Source: UBA5189 sp035631615 (GTDB taxonomy: Bacteria; Chloroflexota; Limnocylindria; Limnocylindrales; CSP1-4). From it: a DNA stretch of 30,439 nt. The first letter of the stretch is position 1. Each line of letters starts with the position of its first letter. The translations under genes were made by a program, and so were the position numbers. The stretch lies in assembly GCA_035631615.1 (NCBI GenBank), contig DASQIK010000022.1, positions 1-30,439 of the forward strand, read 5' to 3'. The notes under the pieces were generated by a model. That model did no database searches. It worked only from the letters and a program-made list of their open reading frames with translations, and was not told the origin of the DNA. Below are positions 7,662 to 17,993 of this stretch, piece after piece.

Positions 7662-8969
7662 ATGACGCGGCGACGGAGCAGCGGGCGGCGGGTGGCGGGT
7701 GGCGCGCTGACCGCCCTGGCCGGCCTCGCGCTCCTGGGCTGCACACCGGTGGCGCCGTCCCTCGCTCCGACGACTCCGACACCGAGCTCGACCGGAGCGC
7801 CCGGGTTCACGAGCGGGACCGGCTCTGTGCCGGCTCCGACCATGACGCCGGCGCCGACCCCGACCCCGGCCGCACGCCCGACCGGCGCACCGGCGTTCTC
7901 GGTCTCCCTCCAGCCGTTCGCGAAGGTCGTCGGCGGGCCGCTCGCCATCGCGGCGCCCGATGACGGGACCGGGCGCCAGTTCGTCGCGGCGCAGGACGGC
8001 CGGATCTGGGTCGTCACGGCGGACGGCTCGACGCTGCCCGATCCTCTTGTCGACATGCGCGCGTTCATCAGGAGCGGCGGCGAGCAGGGCCTCCTTGGGC
8101 TCGCGCTGCACCCTGGCTTCCCTACCGATCCCAGGTTCTACGTCGACTTCACCAACGCCGACGGCGACACGGTCGTTGCGAGCCTGACGATCGACCCGAA
8201 CAACCCAAATCGCGCCGATCCCGCGACCCTGCACCAGGTCCTCTTCCAGAAGCAGCCGTACGCGAACCACAACGGTGGCGCGCTCGCGTTCGGGCCGGAT
8301 GGCGACCTGTACGTGTCGTTTGGTGACGGTGGCGGCGGCGGCGACCCGCAGGGCAATGGCCAGAAGACCAGTTCGCTGCTCGGCAAGATCCTGCGGCTCG
8401 ACGTCGACCGCTCGGCCGGCGGCGCCCCCTACGCGATCCCGGCCGGCAACCCATTCGCCAATGGCGGTGGCGCCCCGGAGGTCTGGCTGTATGGCCTGCG
8501 GAATCCGTGGCGGATGTCGTTCGACGCCGCGACCGGTGACCTGTGGATCGGCGACGTCGGCCAGAACAGGTACGAGGAGGTCGACGTTGCCCGGGCCGGC
8601 GTCGGCGGGCTGAACTTCGGCTGGAACCGGATGGAGGGCAGCCACTGCTACGACGCGTCGTCGTGCTCGTCGGACGGCCTGACACTGCCGGTCGCCGACT
8701 ACGGCCGGAACGTCGGGTCGACGATCATCGGTGGCTACGTCTACCGCGGCACGATGACGCCGGTCGCCGACGGGTTCTACCTGTTCGCGGACTACGGTTC
8801 CGGGCGGTTCTTCGCGATCGGGGCGGGTGTCACGAAGCGCGTCGATCCCGTGCAGGTCGGCAGCGGCGGGACCGGGGTGATCTCGGCGTTCGGCCAGGAC
8901 GTCGCGGGCGAGCTGTACGTCACGACGCTCGACGGGAACGTCTCGCGGCTGGTGATCGCGCCGAAGTAG
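7662..8969 (+). CDS. PQQ-dependent sugar dehydrogenase-like lipoprotein
   Basis: A 435-residue exported protein. The N terminus has Arg residues, a hydrophobic stretch and a lipobox (LALLGC, Cys about 27), so it should be lipid-anchored outside the membrane. A Pro/Thr/Ser linker (about 28-75) leads to a six-bladed beta-propeller of the soluble glucose dehydrogenase/YliI (GSDH) family. Visible elements are GGEQGLLGLALHPGF, NHNGGALAFGPDGDLYVSFG (catalytic His region), LLGKILRLDVD, YGLRNPWRMSFD (conserved Arg), GDVGQNRYEEVDV and LNFGWNRMEGSHCY. Such enzymes oxidise aldose sugars with PQQ and calcium, passing electrons to a respiratory acceptor. No PQQ synthesis gene is in the window. The substrate is unknown and some family members act on other compounds. 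The start follows a TAGCAT box by 6 nt. Confidence 0.88.
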   Translation: MTRRRSSGRRVAGGALTALAGLALLGCTPVAPSLAPTTPTPSSTGAPGFTSGTGSVPAPTMTPAPTPTPAARPTGAPAFSVSLQPFAKVVGGPLAIAAPDDGTGRQFVAAQDGRIWVVTADGSTLPDPLVDMRAFIRSGGEQGLLGLALHPGFPTDPRFYVDFTNADGDTVVASLTIDPNNPNRADPATLHQVLFQKQPYANHNGGALAFGPDGDLYVSFGDGGGGGDPQGNGQKTSSLLGKILRLDVDRSAGGAPYAIPAGNPFANGGGAPEVWLYGLRNPWRMSFDAATGDLWIGDVGQNRYEEVDVARAGVGGLNFGWNRMEGSHCYDASSCSSDGLTLPVADYGRNVGSTIIGGYVYRGTMTPVADGFYLFADYGSGRFFAIGAGVTKRVDPVQVGSGGTGVISAFGQDVAGELYVTTLDGNVSRLVIAPK

Positions 8970-8972
8970 CGC

Positions 8973-11707
<2,735 letters not shown>

Positions 11708-11711
<4 letters not shown>

Positions 11712-12073
11712 GCGGGCACCAGCCGGAGGGTCGTGGGCAGCGTGGAGGAGGCCAGCATCGCGCGGAGCGATGCATCCCCTCGGTACTTGGCCTGGAGGGC
11801 GGAGCTGCAGGCGACGACCGAGGCCGGATCCGTGGCGGATACGGCGGTCGCGGGCAGGCGGCGTCCGTCGACGATCAGGGCGACCGATGGATCGGCGACG
11901 GCCTCCCGATACCAGCGCCCGGCAGGACCCTTGTACGAGCGGAGGTAGACGATCCCATCGCGGACGACCGGCCACACGATCGTGCGGTGCACCACGCCGT
12001 CGGAGGACGTGGTCTCGACCTCGATCTCCTCGAGCTGGTCCAGCATGGCCAGATCGGATTCCGGGAACGTCAC
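11708..12073 (-). CDS. DUF2255/nitroreductase-like small beta-barrel protein
   Basis: A 121-residue protein resembling DUF2255, a family related to the split-barrel FMN/F420-binding fold. Features: an N-terminal EEIEVETTSSDGVVHRTIVW strand pair, then DGIVYLRSYKGPAGRWYREA and a later VALIVDGRRLPATAV. This is the usual order, with R-S-y-k-G and W-y-r in the putative ligand site. The GTG start at 12073 has a TAAGGT box ending 7 nt upstream on the minus strand and no Shine-Dalgarno. It is cotranscribed and coupled with aceE (ATGA overlap). A role near pyruvate dehydrogenase is not known from this family, so the link may be only transcriptional. Function unknown. Confidence 0.72.
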
Positions 12074-12080
12074 ACCGTGA

Positions 12081-12086
12081 ACCTTA
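12081..12086 (-). promoter_or_regulatory. -10 box of the DUF2255-aceE operon (TAAGGT)
   Basis: On the minus strand TAAGGT ends 7 nt before the GTG at 12073. With the box at 12151-12156 it defines a divergent promoter region of about 90 bp (12074-12163) in which I see no other symmetric element. Confidence 0.45.
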
Positions 12087-12150
12087 GCCCAAGTCGGCGC
12101 GGGACCGGAGTCACGGCGCGGTTGCGACACGGGTCCAATTCCGGCTGCGC

Positions 12151-12156
12151 TACCCT
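12151..12156 (+). promoter_or_regulatory. -10 box of the nicotinamidase gene (TACCCT)
   Basis: TACCCT ends 7 nt before the GTG at 12164 and supports that start. No Shine-Dalgarno is present. Confidence 0.45.
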
Positions 12157-12163
12157 CGCACCC

Positions 12164-12772
12164 GTGGCGAAGCGATACGACGCGACTACCGCCCTGCTCG
12201 TCGTCGATGTCCAGAACGACTTCGCCGATCCCGGCGGGTCGCTGTTCGTGAAGGGCGCGTCGGACGTCGTGAAGATGGTCAACGGCGAGGCGCGCCTGGC
12301 GGCCGAGAACGGTGCGCTCGTCGTGTACACGCAGGACTGGCACCCCGCTTCGACGCCGCATTTCGCGAAGGACGGCGGGATCTGGCCGGTCCACTGCGTC
12401 GAGGACACCTGGGGCGCGGCGTTCCATCCGGACCTCAGCGTCGTCGGGCCGTCCGTGCGCAAGGGCGCCGGCGGCGAGGACGGCTACTCCGGCTTTTCGA
12501 TGAAGGACCCGGAGACGGGCGCGACGTCGTCGACGGAGCTCGAGGGCCTCCTGCGCGACCGTGGCGTGACGAAGGTCGTCGTGGTCGGGCTCGCGACGGA
12601 CTACTGCGTGAGCGCGACGGCGCTCGACGCGACGCGCCTCGGCTTCGAGGTCGAGGTGCTCCAGGACGCGATCGCGTCCGTGGACCTCGACGATGGCGAC
12701 GGCGCGCGCGCGCTCGAATCGATGGCCGCCGCCGGCTGCGTGCTCGGGTTCTGCTTCGGCACCCTCCCCTGA
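12164..12772 (+). CDS. pncA: Nicotinamidase/isochorismatase-family hydrolase
   Basis: A 202-residue cysteine hydrolase. The catalytic triad is visible: Asp15 in VVDVQNDF, Lys100 in VRKGAGGEDGYSGF, Cys148 in GLATDYCVSATA. The nicotinamidase metal site is also present: Asp58 and His60 in TQDWHPASTPHF, with His66, and a nearby GIWPVHCVEDTWGAAFH. The extra Asp/His metal residues argue for nicotinamidase rather than plain isochorismatase. The enzyme turns nicotinamide into nicotinate and ammonia for NAD salvage in the cytosol. The GTG start fits the TACCCT box 7 nt upstream. It is followed 4 nt later by the exonuclease gene on the same strand. Substrate assignment is good but not certain. Confidence 0.85.
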   Translation: MAKRYDATTALLVVDVQNDFADPGGSLFVKGASDVVKMVNGEARLAAENGALVVYTQDWHPASTPHFAKDGGIWPVHCVEDTWGAAFHPDLSVVGPSVRKGAGGEDGYSGFSMKDPETGATSSTELEGLLRDRGVTKVVVVGLATDYCVSATALDATRLGFEVEVLQDAIASVDLDDGDGARALESMAAAGCVLGFCFGTLP

Positions 12773-12776
12773 TCGC

Positions 12777-13688
12777 GTGCGCGTCCACCTCGTCGACGCG
12801 ACCTACGAGCTGTTCCGGGCCTACTACGCCCCGCGTCCGCCAACGCTCGGGCGCGACGGCCTCAATCTCTCCGGCGTCGCCGGCCTGGTAGACCAGCTCC
12901 TGTACCTCCTCCGCGAGGAGGGGGCGACGCATGTCGGGTGCGCGACGGACCGCGTGATCGAGTCCTTCCGGAACGACATGTTTCCCGGCTACAAGTCGTC
13001 GGCGGGCATGCCCCGCGAGCTGCTGTCACAATTCCCGATCGCCGAGGAGGCCATCGATGCGCTCGGCCTCGTCCTGTGGCCGATGGTCGAGTTCGAGGCC
13101 GACGACGCCATCGCCGCGGCGTGCGAGCGGTTTGCCGCCGACCCCGACGTCGAGCAGATCCTCGTGTGCACGCCGGACAAGGACATGGCCCAGCTCGTCG
13201 ACGACGAGCGAGTGGTGCTCCTCGATCGCAGGCGCCGGATCACCTACGACGAGCCCGCGGTGATGGACAAGTGGGGCGTGCCGCCGTCGGCGATCCCGGA
13301 CTGGCTCGCGCTCGTCGGCGACTCCGCGGACGGCTATCCCGGCCTGCCGGGCTGGGGCGCCAAGTCCGCGGCCGCCGTGCTGGCCCGGTACGGCTCGCTC
13401 GAGGCCATCCCCGCGAAGGCGTCCGCGTGGGACGTCAAGAGCCTGCGCGGGGCGCCGGTGCTCGCCCAGACGCTCCGCGAACGCTGGGACGACGTCCAGC
13501 TGTACCGCTCGCTCGCGCGCCTCCGAACCACTGCCGACGGGGTCGTCATCCCGCAGCAGGCCGTGGACGAGCTCCGGTGGCTCGGGACCCCGAAGCCGGC
13601 GTGGCTTGCGCTGTGCGAGCGACTCGGTCTCCCCCAGTACGCCGGCCGGCCGCACCGGTGGCTCGCCCAGGGTGTGGCTGCGAGCTAA
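12777..13688 (+). CDS. Stand-alone 5'-3' exonuclease (FEN/Pol I N-terminal domain)
   Basis: A 303-residue protein with the flap-nuclease fold and no polymerase domain. VHLVDATYELFRAYYA (about 3-18) gives the first metal Asp. A predicted arch region with FRNDMFPGYKSSAGMP follows. EFEADDAIAAACERF (about 105-119) gives the acidic pair, and VCTPDKDMAQLV the next Asp cluster. A helix-three-turn-helix DNA-binding unit follows (LVGDSADGYPGLPGWGAKSAA, about 181-201). Such proteins remove RNA primers or flaps; this group may assist or replace the exonuclease part of DNA polymerase I. The GTG at 12777 lies 4 nt after the pncA stop, so both share a promoter. Its stop TAA overlaps the stop of the convergent phosphatase gene in CTAA. 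Confidence 0.88.
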   Translation: MRVHLVDATYELFRAYYAPRPPTLGRDGLNLSGVAGLVDQLLYLLREEGATHVGCATDRVIESFRNDMFPGYKSSAGMPRELLSQFPIAEEAIDALGLVLWPMVEFEADDAIAAACERFAADPDVEQILVCTPDKDMAQLVDDERVVLLDRRRRITYDEPAVMDKWGVPPSAIPDWLALVGDSADGYPGLPGWGAKSAAAVLARYGSLEAIPAKASAWDVKSLRGAPVLAQTLRERWDDVQLYRSLARLRTTADGVVIPQQAVDELRWLGTPKPAWLALCERLGLPQYAGRPHRWLAQGVAAS

Positions 13689-14521
13689 CCGCGCGGGCCG
13701 CGCACGATCTCGAGCAGCGCCGCGTGGTGCGCCGCCGGTGCCGCGAGCACGCCGATGCTCCGCGTCGGCCGCGAGAGGTTGAACCATGGGCCGCCCTCGA
13801 GGTCCGTCAGGCGGGCGCCGCCGCGCTCGGCAATGAGGCCGGCGGCGGCCACGTCCCAGGTCGACAGGCCACCCTGCTGGACGAAGGCGTCGAACCGGCC
13901 GTTGCCGACGTAGGCCAGGGAGAGCGCCGCCGAGCCCATCGCGCGGGGCACGCGCACGGCCTTCCTGACCGCGCGCGAGCGGCCGATGAGCGCCCGCCCG
14001 GACAGCGCCATCGAGACCACGTAGTCGGTCAGGGCGGTCTTCACGGAGGCCCGGATCGTGCGACCGGCGAGGGTCGCCGGGCCGGCAGACGTCGCGGCAA
14101 AGGTCTCGCCTCGGATCGGGTCGTGGATGACCCCCACGACCGGCACGCCGGCCTCGACGAGGGCGATCGCAACGCAGAAGAACGGGATCCCGTTGGCATA
14201 GTTGATGGTCCCGTCGAGCGGATCGACGACCCACGCCCGCCCGATGCCGCCGCTCGGGGCGTCGCCGGCCCCCGAGGCGTGCTCGCCGCTCTCCTCGGCG
14301 ATGATCCCGTCGCCCGGGTACGTCGCCCGGATCGCGCCGATGATCAGCTCCTCGGACAGCCGGTCGACCTCCGTGACGACGTCCTTCGCCGACTTGTAGT
14401 CGATGTGCTCCACCTTCTCGAACCGCTCGACGAGGAGCGTCCCCGCGCGCTCCGCGAGCGCCGTCGCGAAGGCGAGCTCGCGCGAGTGATCCGCGGCGGC
14501 CGCCTCGGACTCGGGCGTCAC
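13685..14521 (-). CDS. Inositol monophosphatase family protein
   Basis: A 278-residue magnesium-dependent phosphatase of the IMPase/FIG superfamily. Metal and catalytic motifs: YKSAKDVVTEVDRLSE (about 42-57), IIAEESGE (Glu about 76-77), WVVDPLDGTINYANGIPFF (Asp100, Asp103, Gly104, Thr105) and the C-terminal STWDVAAAGLIAERGG with the last metal Asp. It hydrolyses phosphate from inositol-1-phosphate, histidinol phosphate, fructose-1,6-bisphosphate or a similar ester; the motifs do not decide which. The GTG start at 14521 overlaps the upstream stop as GTGA. It is cotranscribed with the zinc-ribbon membrane protein gene. Confidence 0.9.
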   Translation of the reverse strand: MTPESEAAAADHSRELAFATALAERAGTLLVERFEKVEHIDYKSAKDVVTEVDRLSEELIIGAIRATYPGDGIIAEESGEHASGAGDAPSGGIGRAWVVDPLDGTINYANGIPFFCVAIALVEAGVPVVGVIHDPIRGETFAATSAGPATLAGRTIRASVKTALTDYVVSMALSGRALIGRSRAVRKAVRVPRAMGSAALSLAYVGNGRFDAFVQQGGLSTWDVAAAGLIAERGGARLTDLEGGPWFNLSRPTRSIGVLAAPAAHHAALLEIVRGPRG

Positions 14522-15006
14522 GGGGACCGGCAGTCGGCAGCGAGCGGCAGCACCGTCGTGCCGAGCCTGCTCACCACGGCGACGTAGTCGATCGATCTGC
14601 CGGCCGGCACGAGCGGCACCTGGACCGTTTCGGTCGGCGCCCCGAGCTGTGCCGGCGTCTGCGCGACCTGGCACACGGTCGCGCCGGCGGTCTTGCCTTC
14701 GTTGGTGACGTGCAGGGTCACCGCCAGGCCCCCGGCGACCGGCGTGACCCCCGTGACCGAGCCGGTGAACGGCCCGGTGCCCGCGAGCACGACTCGGCTG
14801 GCGACGGCGAGGACGACGATGAACGCGATGATCCCGACCGCCGCGATCCCGTGCATCTGCGTCGCCGACGGCTGGGCAAGCTCGAGCGGGTTGCACAGCT
14901 CGCACAGGCCGGCGTCCGCGGGCACGCCCTCGCGTCCGCAGCGGATGCACGGGTGGGTCGGCTCGACTGCGCGCGGCACCGCCGGCGGCGCGGACGAGGT
15001 CGTCAT
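14518..15006 (-). CDS. Zinc-ribbon, single-pass membrane protein of unknown function
   Basis: A 162-residue protein I do not recognise as a named family. It has a zinc-ribbon pattern of two CxxC pairs at Cys20/23 and Cys35/38 (CIRCGREGVPADAGLCELC), a transmembrane helix at about 52-76, and an outer domain of about 85 residues. The outer domain has alternating hydrophobic strands and the pattern of FxLYD/DUF4352-like immunoglobulin-type domains (LAVTLHVTNEGKTAG, then VPLVPAGRSIDYVAVVSRLG). With the ribbon inside and the beta-domain outside it could be a sensor or assembly protein, which is speculation. The ATG is the only good start; neither a TANNNT box nor a Shine-Dalgarno is evident in the 75 nt upstream. 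Coupled by GTGA to the phosphatase gene. Confidence 0.75.
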   Translation of the reverse strand: MTTSSAPPAVPRAVEPTHPCIRCGREGVPADAGLCELCNPLELAQPSATQMHGIAAVGIIAFIVVLAVASRVVLAGTGPFTGSVTGVTPVAGGLAVTLHVTNEGKTAGATVCQVAQTPAQLGAPTETVQVPLVPAGRSIDYVAVVSRLGTTVLPLAADCRSP

Positions 15007-15081
15007 CGCTGAATGAGCGTCATGGAACGGCCCGATCTTCCCACGATTCTCGGCCCCGGACGCGCGCGTCGCCCGGCGGAC

Positions 15082-15918
15082 CTACCAGCGATCGGCGGCA
15101 GCGACCAGGTTGTCGACGTCGGCGGTCGTGCGGGCGGTGACGATGATCTCGTCCGCGCCGGCGCTCGAGTATTGCGCCCAGGCGGCACGTGGCGATTCGA
15201 TCCACGGGCTGCCGGCCAGGGCGTCCTGTCCGCTCCTGCTCGCGCCACCGAAGCCGAGCGCGATCCAGGCGTCGGCTCGCGTGCGGCCCTCCGCGTCGAG
15301 GGCGGCGAGGTACGCGGGCAGGAGCTGCTCGAACTCCTCGATCTCGGCCGCCCAGCCATCGCCGAGGCGGGCCGCGATCCGAACTCCTCTCGGGGAGCTT
15401 GCCCCGACGAGGATCCGCGGCGCGGGATCCGGCACCGGGAACGCGTGCGCGGCCTCGAGCGGATAGAACGGGCTCGGGCGCGTGACCGGGCCGCCGCTCC
15501 ACAGCGCCCGGATCACCCCGATCGCCTCTTCGAGCCGGTCCGCCCGTTCCGGGATGTCGGGGAATTCGATCCCGTACGCCACGTGCTCCGCCTTCGCGCC
15601 GCCGACGCCGATGCCCAGCGTGAACCGGCCACCGCTGCCCGCCTGGAGCGTCGATGCCATGCGCGCCACGACCGCCGGATGCCGGTTCATCACGTTGCTC
15701 ACGAACGTGCCCAGCCCGATCCGGCTGGTCATCCCGGCCGCGAGCGCGAGGATCGTGTACTGCTCGACGACGGGAACGGTCTTGTCGCCCTTGCCGACGA
15801 AGTGGTCCCACGACCAGACCCCGCGATACCCGGCGGCTTCGAGCCGGCGCGCGCCGTCGAGCCACCAGGCCGGCGTCGCCCCGATCGAACCGAGAGACAC
15901 GCCGATCGGCAGGCTCAC
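15082..15918 (-). CDS. LLM-class F420-dependent oxidoreductase
   Basis: A 278-residue luciferase-like monooxygenase-fold TIM barrel. Typical elements are IGVSLGSIGATPAWW at the N terminus, WSWDHFVGKG (the conserved DH), MTSRIGLGTFVSNVMNRHPA, LGIGVGGAKAEHVAYGIEFP and PRILVGASSPRGVRIAARLGDGW. In this class coenzyme F420 (or FMN) binds at the C-terminal end of the barrel and donates hydride to the substrate; the substrate is unknown. The GTG start overlaps the mtnP stop as GTGA, so it is coupled to methylthioadenosine phosphorylase, an odd pairing. F420 use is supported by the cof genes at 23225-25625. Cytosolic; no signal or membrane segment. Confidence 0.85.
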   Translation of the reverse strand: MSLPIGVSLGSIGATPAWWLDGARRLEAAGYRGVWSWDHFVGKGDKTVPVVEQYTILALAAGMTSRIGLGTFVSNVMNRHPAVVARMASTLQAGSGGRFTLGIGVGGAKAEHVAYGIEFPDIPERADRLEEAIGVIRALWSGGPVTRPSPFYPLEAAHAFPVPDPAPRILVGASSPRGVRIAARLGDGWAAEIEEFEQLLPAYLAALDAEGRTRADAWIALGFGGASRSGQDALAGSPWIESPRAAWAQYSSAGADEIIVTARTTADVDNLVAAADRW

Positions 15919-16763
15919 AGCCCCGTCTCGAACAGGCGGATGTCCTCGGGCGAGATCGCGTGGCCATCGCCGCGCGTCGGGGCGAGTGCTGCGGCGGCAC
16001 CGAGTGCGTCGAGGTCTTTCGGGAACCGCCCGATCAGGTCCAGCACGACCTGCTGGATCCGCTCGGCGTTCTGGGCGAAGACCTCCAGGACGCTCCTGGC
16101 GTCAACGGCCTCGGTGCCTTCGTGGACGCCGGCGTCGTAGTCGGTGATGAGCGCGATGTTCACGACCGCCATCCCGAGCTCGCGGCACAGCCACGCCTCC
16201 GGGTACTGGGTCATATTGATGACCTCCCAGCCGGCGTCGCTGAACCACTTGGACTCGGCCCTGGTGGAGAAGCGCGGGCCCTGGATCACGACGACGGTGC
16301 CCCGCTCGTGGACCTCGATGCCGTGGTCGCGGATCGTCTCGATCGCGATCTGGCGAAGCACCGGGTCGTACGTCTCGGCCGATGACAGGTGGGTGACGAT
16401 CGGGCCGTCGAAGAAGGTGTCCTCGCGGCCCCGCGTCCGGTCGACGAACTGGTCGGATACGACGAAGTCGCCGGGCTTGACGTCCAGCTGGAGCGAGCCG
16501 GCGGCGCACGGCGAGATGACCGCCTTGACCCCGAGCGAGCGCATGGCCCAGACGTTCGCGCGATAGTTGATGCGGTGCGGCGGGATCGTGTGGCGGCGGC
16601 CGTGTCGCGGCAGGAACGCGACGCCACGACCGGCGACGGTGGCGAGGAAGAACGAGTCCGACGGCGCGCCGTACGGCGTGTCGACCTTGATCTCCCGGAC
16701 GTCATCGAGGAGCGAGTAGAACCCCGACCCGCCGAACACGCCGATCTCGGCTCGATCGGTCAT
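15915..16763 (-). CDS. mtnP: S-methyl-5'-thioadenosine phosphorylase
   Basis: A 282-residue PNP-family phosphorylase. It splits 5'-methylthioadenosine with phosphate into adenine and methylthioribose-1-phosphate, the entry to methionine salvage. Visible motifs: IGVFGGSGFYSL at the phosphate-binding loop, FLPRHGRRHTIPPHRINYRA, AVISPCAAGSLQ, VIQGPRFSTRAESKWF, EVINMTQYPEAWLCRELG and a base-site ITDYDAGVHEG whose Asp is the purine-binding residue. Unlike most genes here it has a 5' leader: a Shine-Dalgarno (GAAGGGG) 5 nt before the ATG and a TAGAAT box about 41 nt upstream. First gene of a leftward run with the LLM oxidoreductase. Methylthioinosine phosphorylase is an alternative, but the Asp in ITDYDAG favours adenine. 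Confidence 0.92.
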   Translation of the reverse strand: MTDRAEIGVFGGSGFYSLLDDVREIKVDTPYGAPSDSFFLATVAGRGVAFLPRHGRRHTIPPHRINYRANVWAMRSLGVKAVISPCAAGSLQLDVKPGDFVVSDQFVDRTRGREDTFFDGPIVTHLSSAETYDPVLRQIAIETIRDHGIEVHERGTVVVIQGPRFSTRAESKWFSDAGWEVINMTQYPEAWLCRELGMAVVNIALITDYDAGVHEGTEAVDARSVLEVFAQNAERIQQVVLDLIGRFPKDLDALGAAAALAPTRGDGHAISPEDIRLFETGL

Positions 16764-16768
16764 CGGAT

Positions 16769-16810
16769 CCCCTTCATCGACGGTCGCCGGTTGGCGCCCC
16801 AGGAATTCTA
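16769..16810 (-). promoter_or_regulatory. mtnP promoter box (TAGAAT) and Shine-Dalgarno (GAAGGGG)
   Basis: Minus-strand TAGAAT is at 16810-16805 and GAAGGGG at 16775-16769, 5 nt before the ATG. A start point near 16797 would give a leader of about 34 nt. It contrasts with the leaderless arrangement of the divergent DUF1684 gene, whose box lies 14 bp away. Confidence 0.45.
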
Positions 16811-16824
16811 GTCGGGGTTCGACC

Positions 16825-16830
16825 TAGGAT
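16825..16830 (+). promoter_or_regulatory. -10 box of the DUF1684 gene (TAGGAT)
   Basis: TAGGAT ends 6 nt before the ATG at 16837; no Shine-Dalgarno is present. A leaderless start is inferred. Confidence 0.5.
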
Positions 16831-16836
16831 GGCCGG

Positions 16837-17526
16837 ATGACGGCCGACGAGCCATCCGGTCTCGAGCGCCTCGAGCTCGCCGACTGGCGGAGGCGCGTCG
16901 CCGACCTGTACGCGTCGGTCCGTGCCGAGGCGGAGGACGATCCCGAAGCCGCCTGGGAGGTCTGGCGCGAGGAGCGCGAGCGCCTGTTCCGCACGCACTC
17001 GCAGTCGCCGGTGCCGGCCGCGCAGCGGTCGGCGTTCCGCGCGCGACACTGGCCGTACGACGAGCGCCTTCGGTTCGAGGTCGCCCTGAAGCCAGGCGAG
17101 GCGCTCGCGGCTGCGGAGCCCGGCCTCGACGCCGGCGGGTTCGACGGTTTCGGCGGGCTGACCCTGGGCCTGCCGATCAGCACCGGCGGCGAGGAATCGT
17201 TCACGCGCATCGGCCGGCTGGCGATCCCCTTCCGGGGCGGCGAGCGCTCCCTCGGCGCGTACTGGATGGCGGGCTACGCGGGCGGCGTGTTCGCCCCCTT
17301 CCGCGACGCGACCAACGGCGCCGAGACGTACGGCGCCGGCCGCTATCTCCTCGACACGGCCAAGAGCGCGGATCTCGGCGCGGGCGTCGCACCGTACAGC
17401 CTGGTGCTCGACTTCAACTTCGCGTTCCACCCGTCGTGCGCCTTCGACCCGAGGTGGTCGTGCCCGCTCGCGCCGCCGGAAAACCGCCTGGACATCCGCA
17501 TCGAGGCCGGCGAGCGGCTGTCCTGA
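16837..17526 (+). CDS. DUF1684 domain protein
   Basis: A 229-residue soluble protein with the hallmark C-terminal block of DUF1684: FRDATNGAETYGAGRYLLDT at about 152-171, then YSLVLDFNFAFHPSCAFDPR, then a W-S-C-P-L-A-P-P-E-N-R-L tail. The N-terminal part has WRRRVADLYASVRAEAEDDP and a WEVWREERERLFRTHSQSP helix also typical of the family. The conserved Tyr, Asp, Asn, His and Cys residues in these blocks suggest an active or metal site, but no reaction has been established that I know of. It starts an apparent rightward operon (33-bp gap) with the F420-PPOX and LLM genes, so a link to redox metabolism is possible. Complete; start set by the TAGGAT box. Confidence 0.88.
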   Translation: MTADEPSGLERLELADWRRRVADLYASVRAEAEDDPEAAWEVWREERERLFRTHSQSPVPAAQRSAFRARHWPYDERLRFEVALKPGEALAAAEPGLDAGGFDGFGGLTLGLPISTGGEESFTRIGRLAIPFRGGERSLGAYWMAGYAGGVFAPFRDATNGAETYGAGRYLLDTAKSADLGAGVAPYSLVLDFNFAFHPSCAFDPRWSCPLAPPENRLDIRIEAGERLS

Positions 17527-17545
17527 GGAATCGGGCGCGCCGCCG

Positions 17546-17551
17546 TACCAT
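17546..17551 (+). promoter_or_regulatory. -10 box of the F420-PPOX gene (TACCAT)
   Basis: TACCAT ends 7 nt before the ATG at 17559, inside the 32-bp gap after DUF1684. It suggests the pair downstream has its own promoter besides any read-through. Confidence 0.4.
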
Positions 17552-17558
17552 CCGGCCG

Positions 17559-17987
17559 ATGGAGCTCCCACCCGCCGCGAACCTGTCCGAACGCGTTCGC
17601 GCGTTCCTGAGCCAGCCCCTGTACCCGACCCTGGCCACGTCCGGCCCGGACGGCGAGCCGCACCAGGCGGTGATCTGGTTCCGCCTCGAACCCGACGGCC
17701 GGATCCTCGTCAACAGCCGGAGCCCGCGCCGCTGGCCGGCCGAGCTGCGCCGGAGCGGCCGCGGCTCGCTCGCGGTCACCGACCTCCAGGACCCATTCCG
17801 GTGGGTGGGGCTGCAGGTCGTGGTCGAGGCGATCATCGACGACGTCGCCCGGGCGCGAGATGACATCGTGTCCCTCGCCGAGACCTATGACGAGGCGGAC
17901 GAGGACAGCGTCGCGCGGTTCCGGTCGCAGGAGCGGATCTCGTTCCGGTTGCGGATCGTGACCGTCCACGACCACCTGGAGGAATAG
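17559..17987 (+). CDS. PPOX-class F420-dependent protein
   Basis: A 142-residue split beta-barrel flavin/deazaflavin-binding protein of the Rv1155-like group. Features: FLSQPLYPTLATSGPDGEPH at about 22-41 (first strands), AVIWFRLEPDGRILVNSRSP with the phosphate-contacting N-S-R, then RRWPAELRRSGRGSLAVTD, and WVGLQVVVEAIIDDVARARD. Members bind F420 and reduce small substrates or protect the cofactor; the substrate here is unknown. The LLM oxidoreductase follows 6 nt after its stop, and cof genes lie further along, so F420 rather than FMN is inferred. Start ATG set by the TACCAT box. A GGAGGA near its 3' end serves the next gene. Confidence 0.83.
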   Translation: MELPPAANLSERVRAFLSQPLYPTLATSGPDGEPHQAVIWFRLEPDGRILVNSRSPRRWPAELRRSGRGSLAVTDLQDPFRWVGLQVVVEAIIDDVARARDDIVSLAETYDEADEDSVARFRSQERISFRLRIVTVHDHLEE

Positions 17988-17993
17988 CCCCCG

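Noticed and set aside
14518..15006. Zinc-ribbon membrane protein as a DnaK/DnaJ-type or RNA polymerase zinc protein
   Set aside because: Only two CxxC pairs are shared; no J-domain, polymerase or other named domain is visible.
15059..15070. Perfect 12-bp palindrome GACGCGCGCGTC after the LLM gene
   Set aside because: It has no loop, consists of CG repeats and is expected often in DNA this GC-rich; not called as a terminator or operator.
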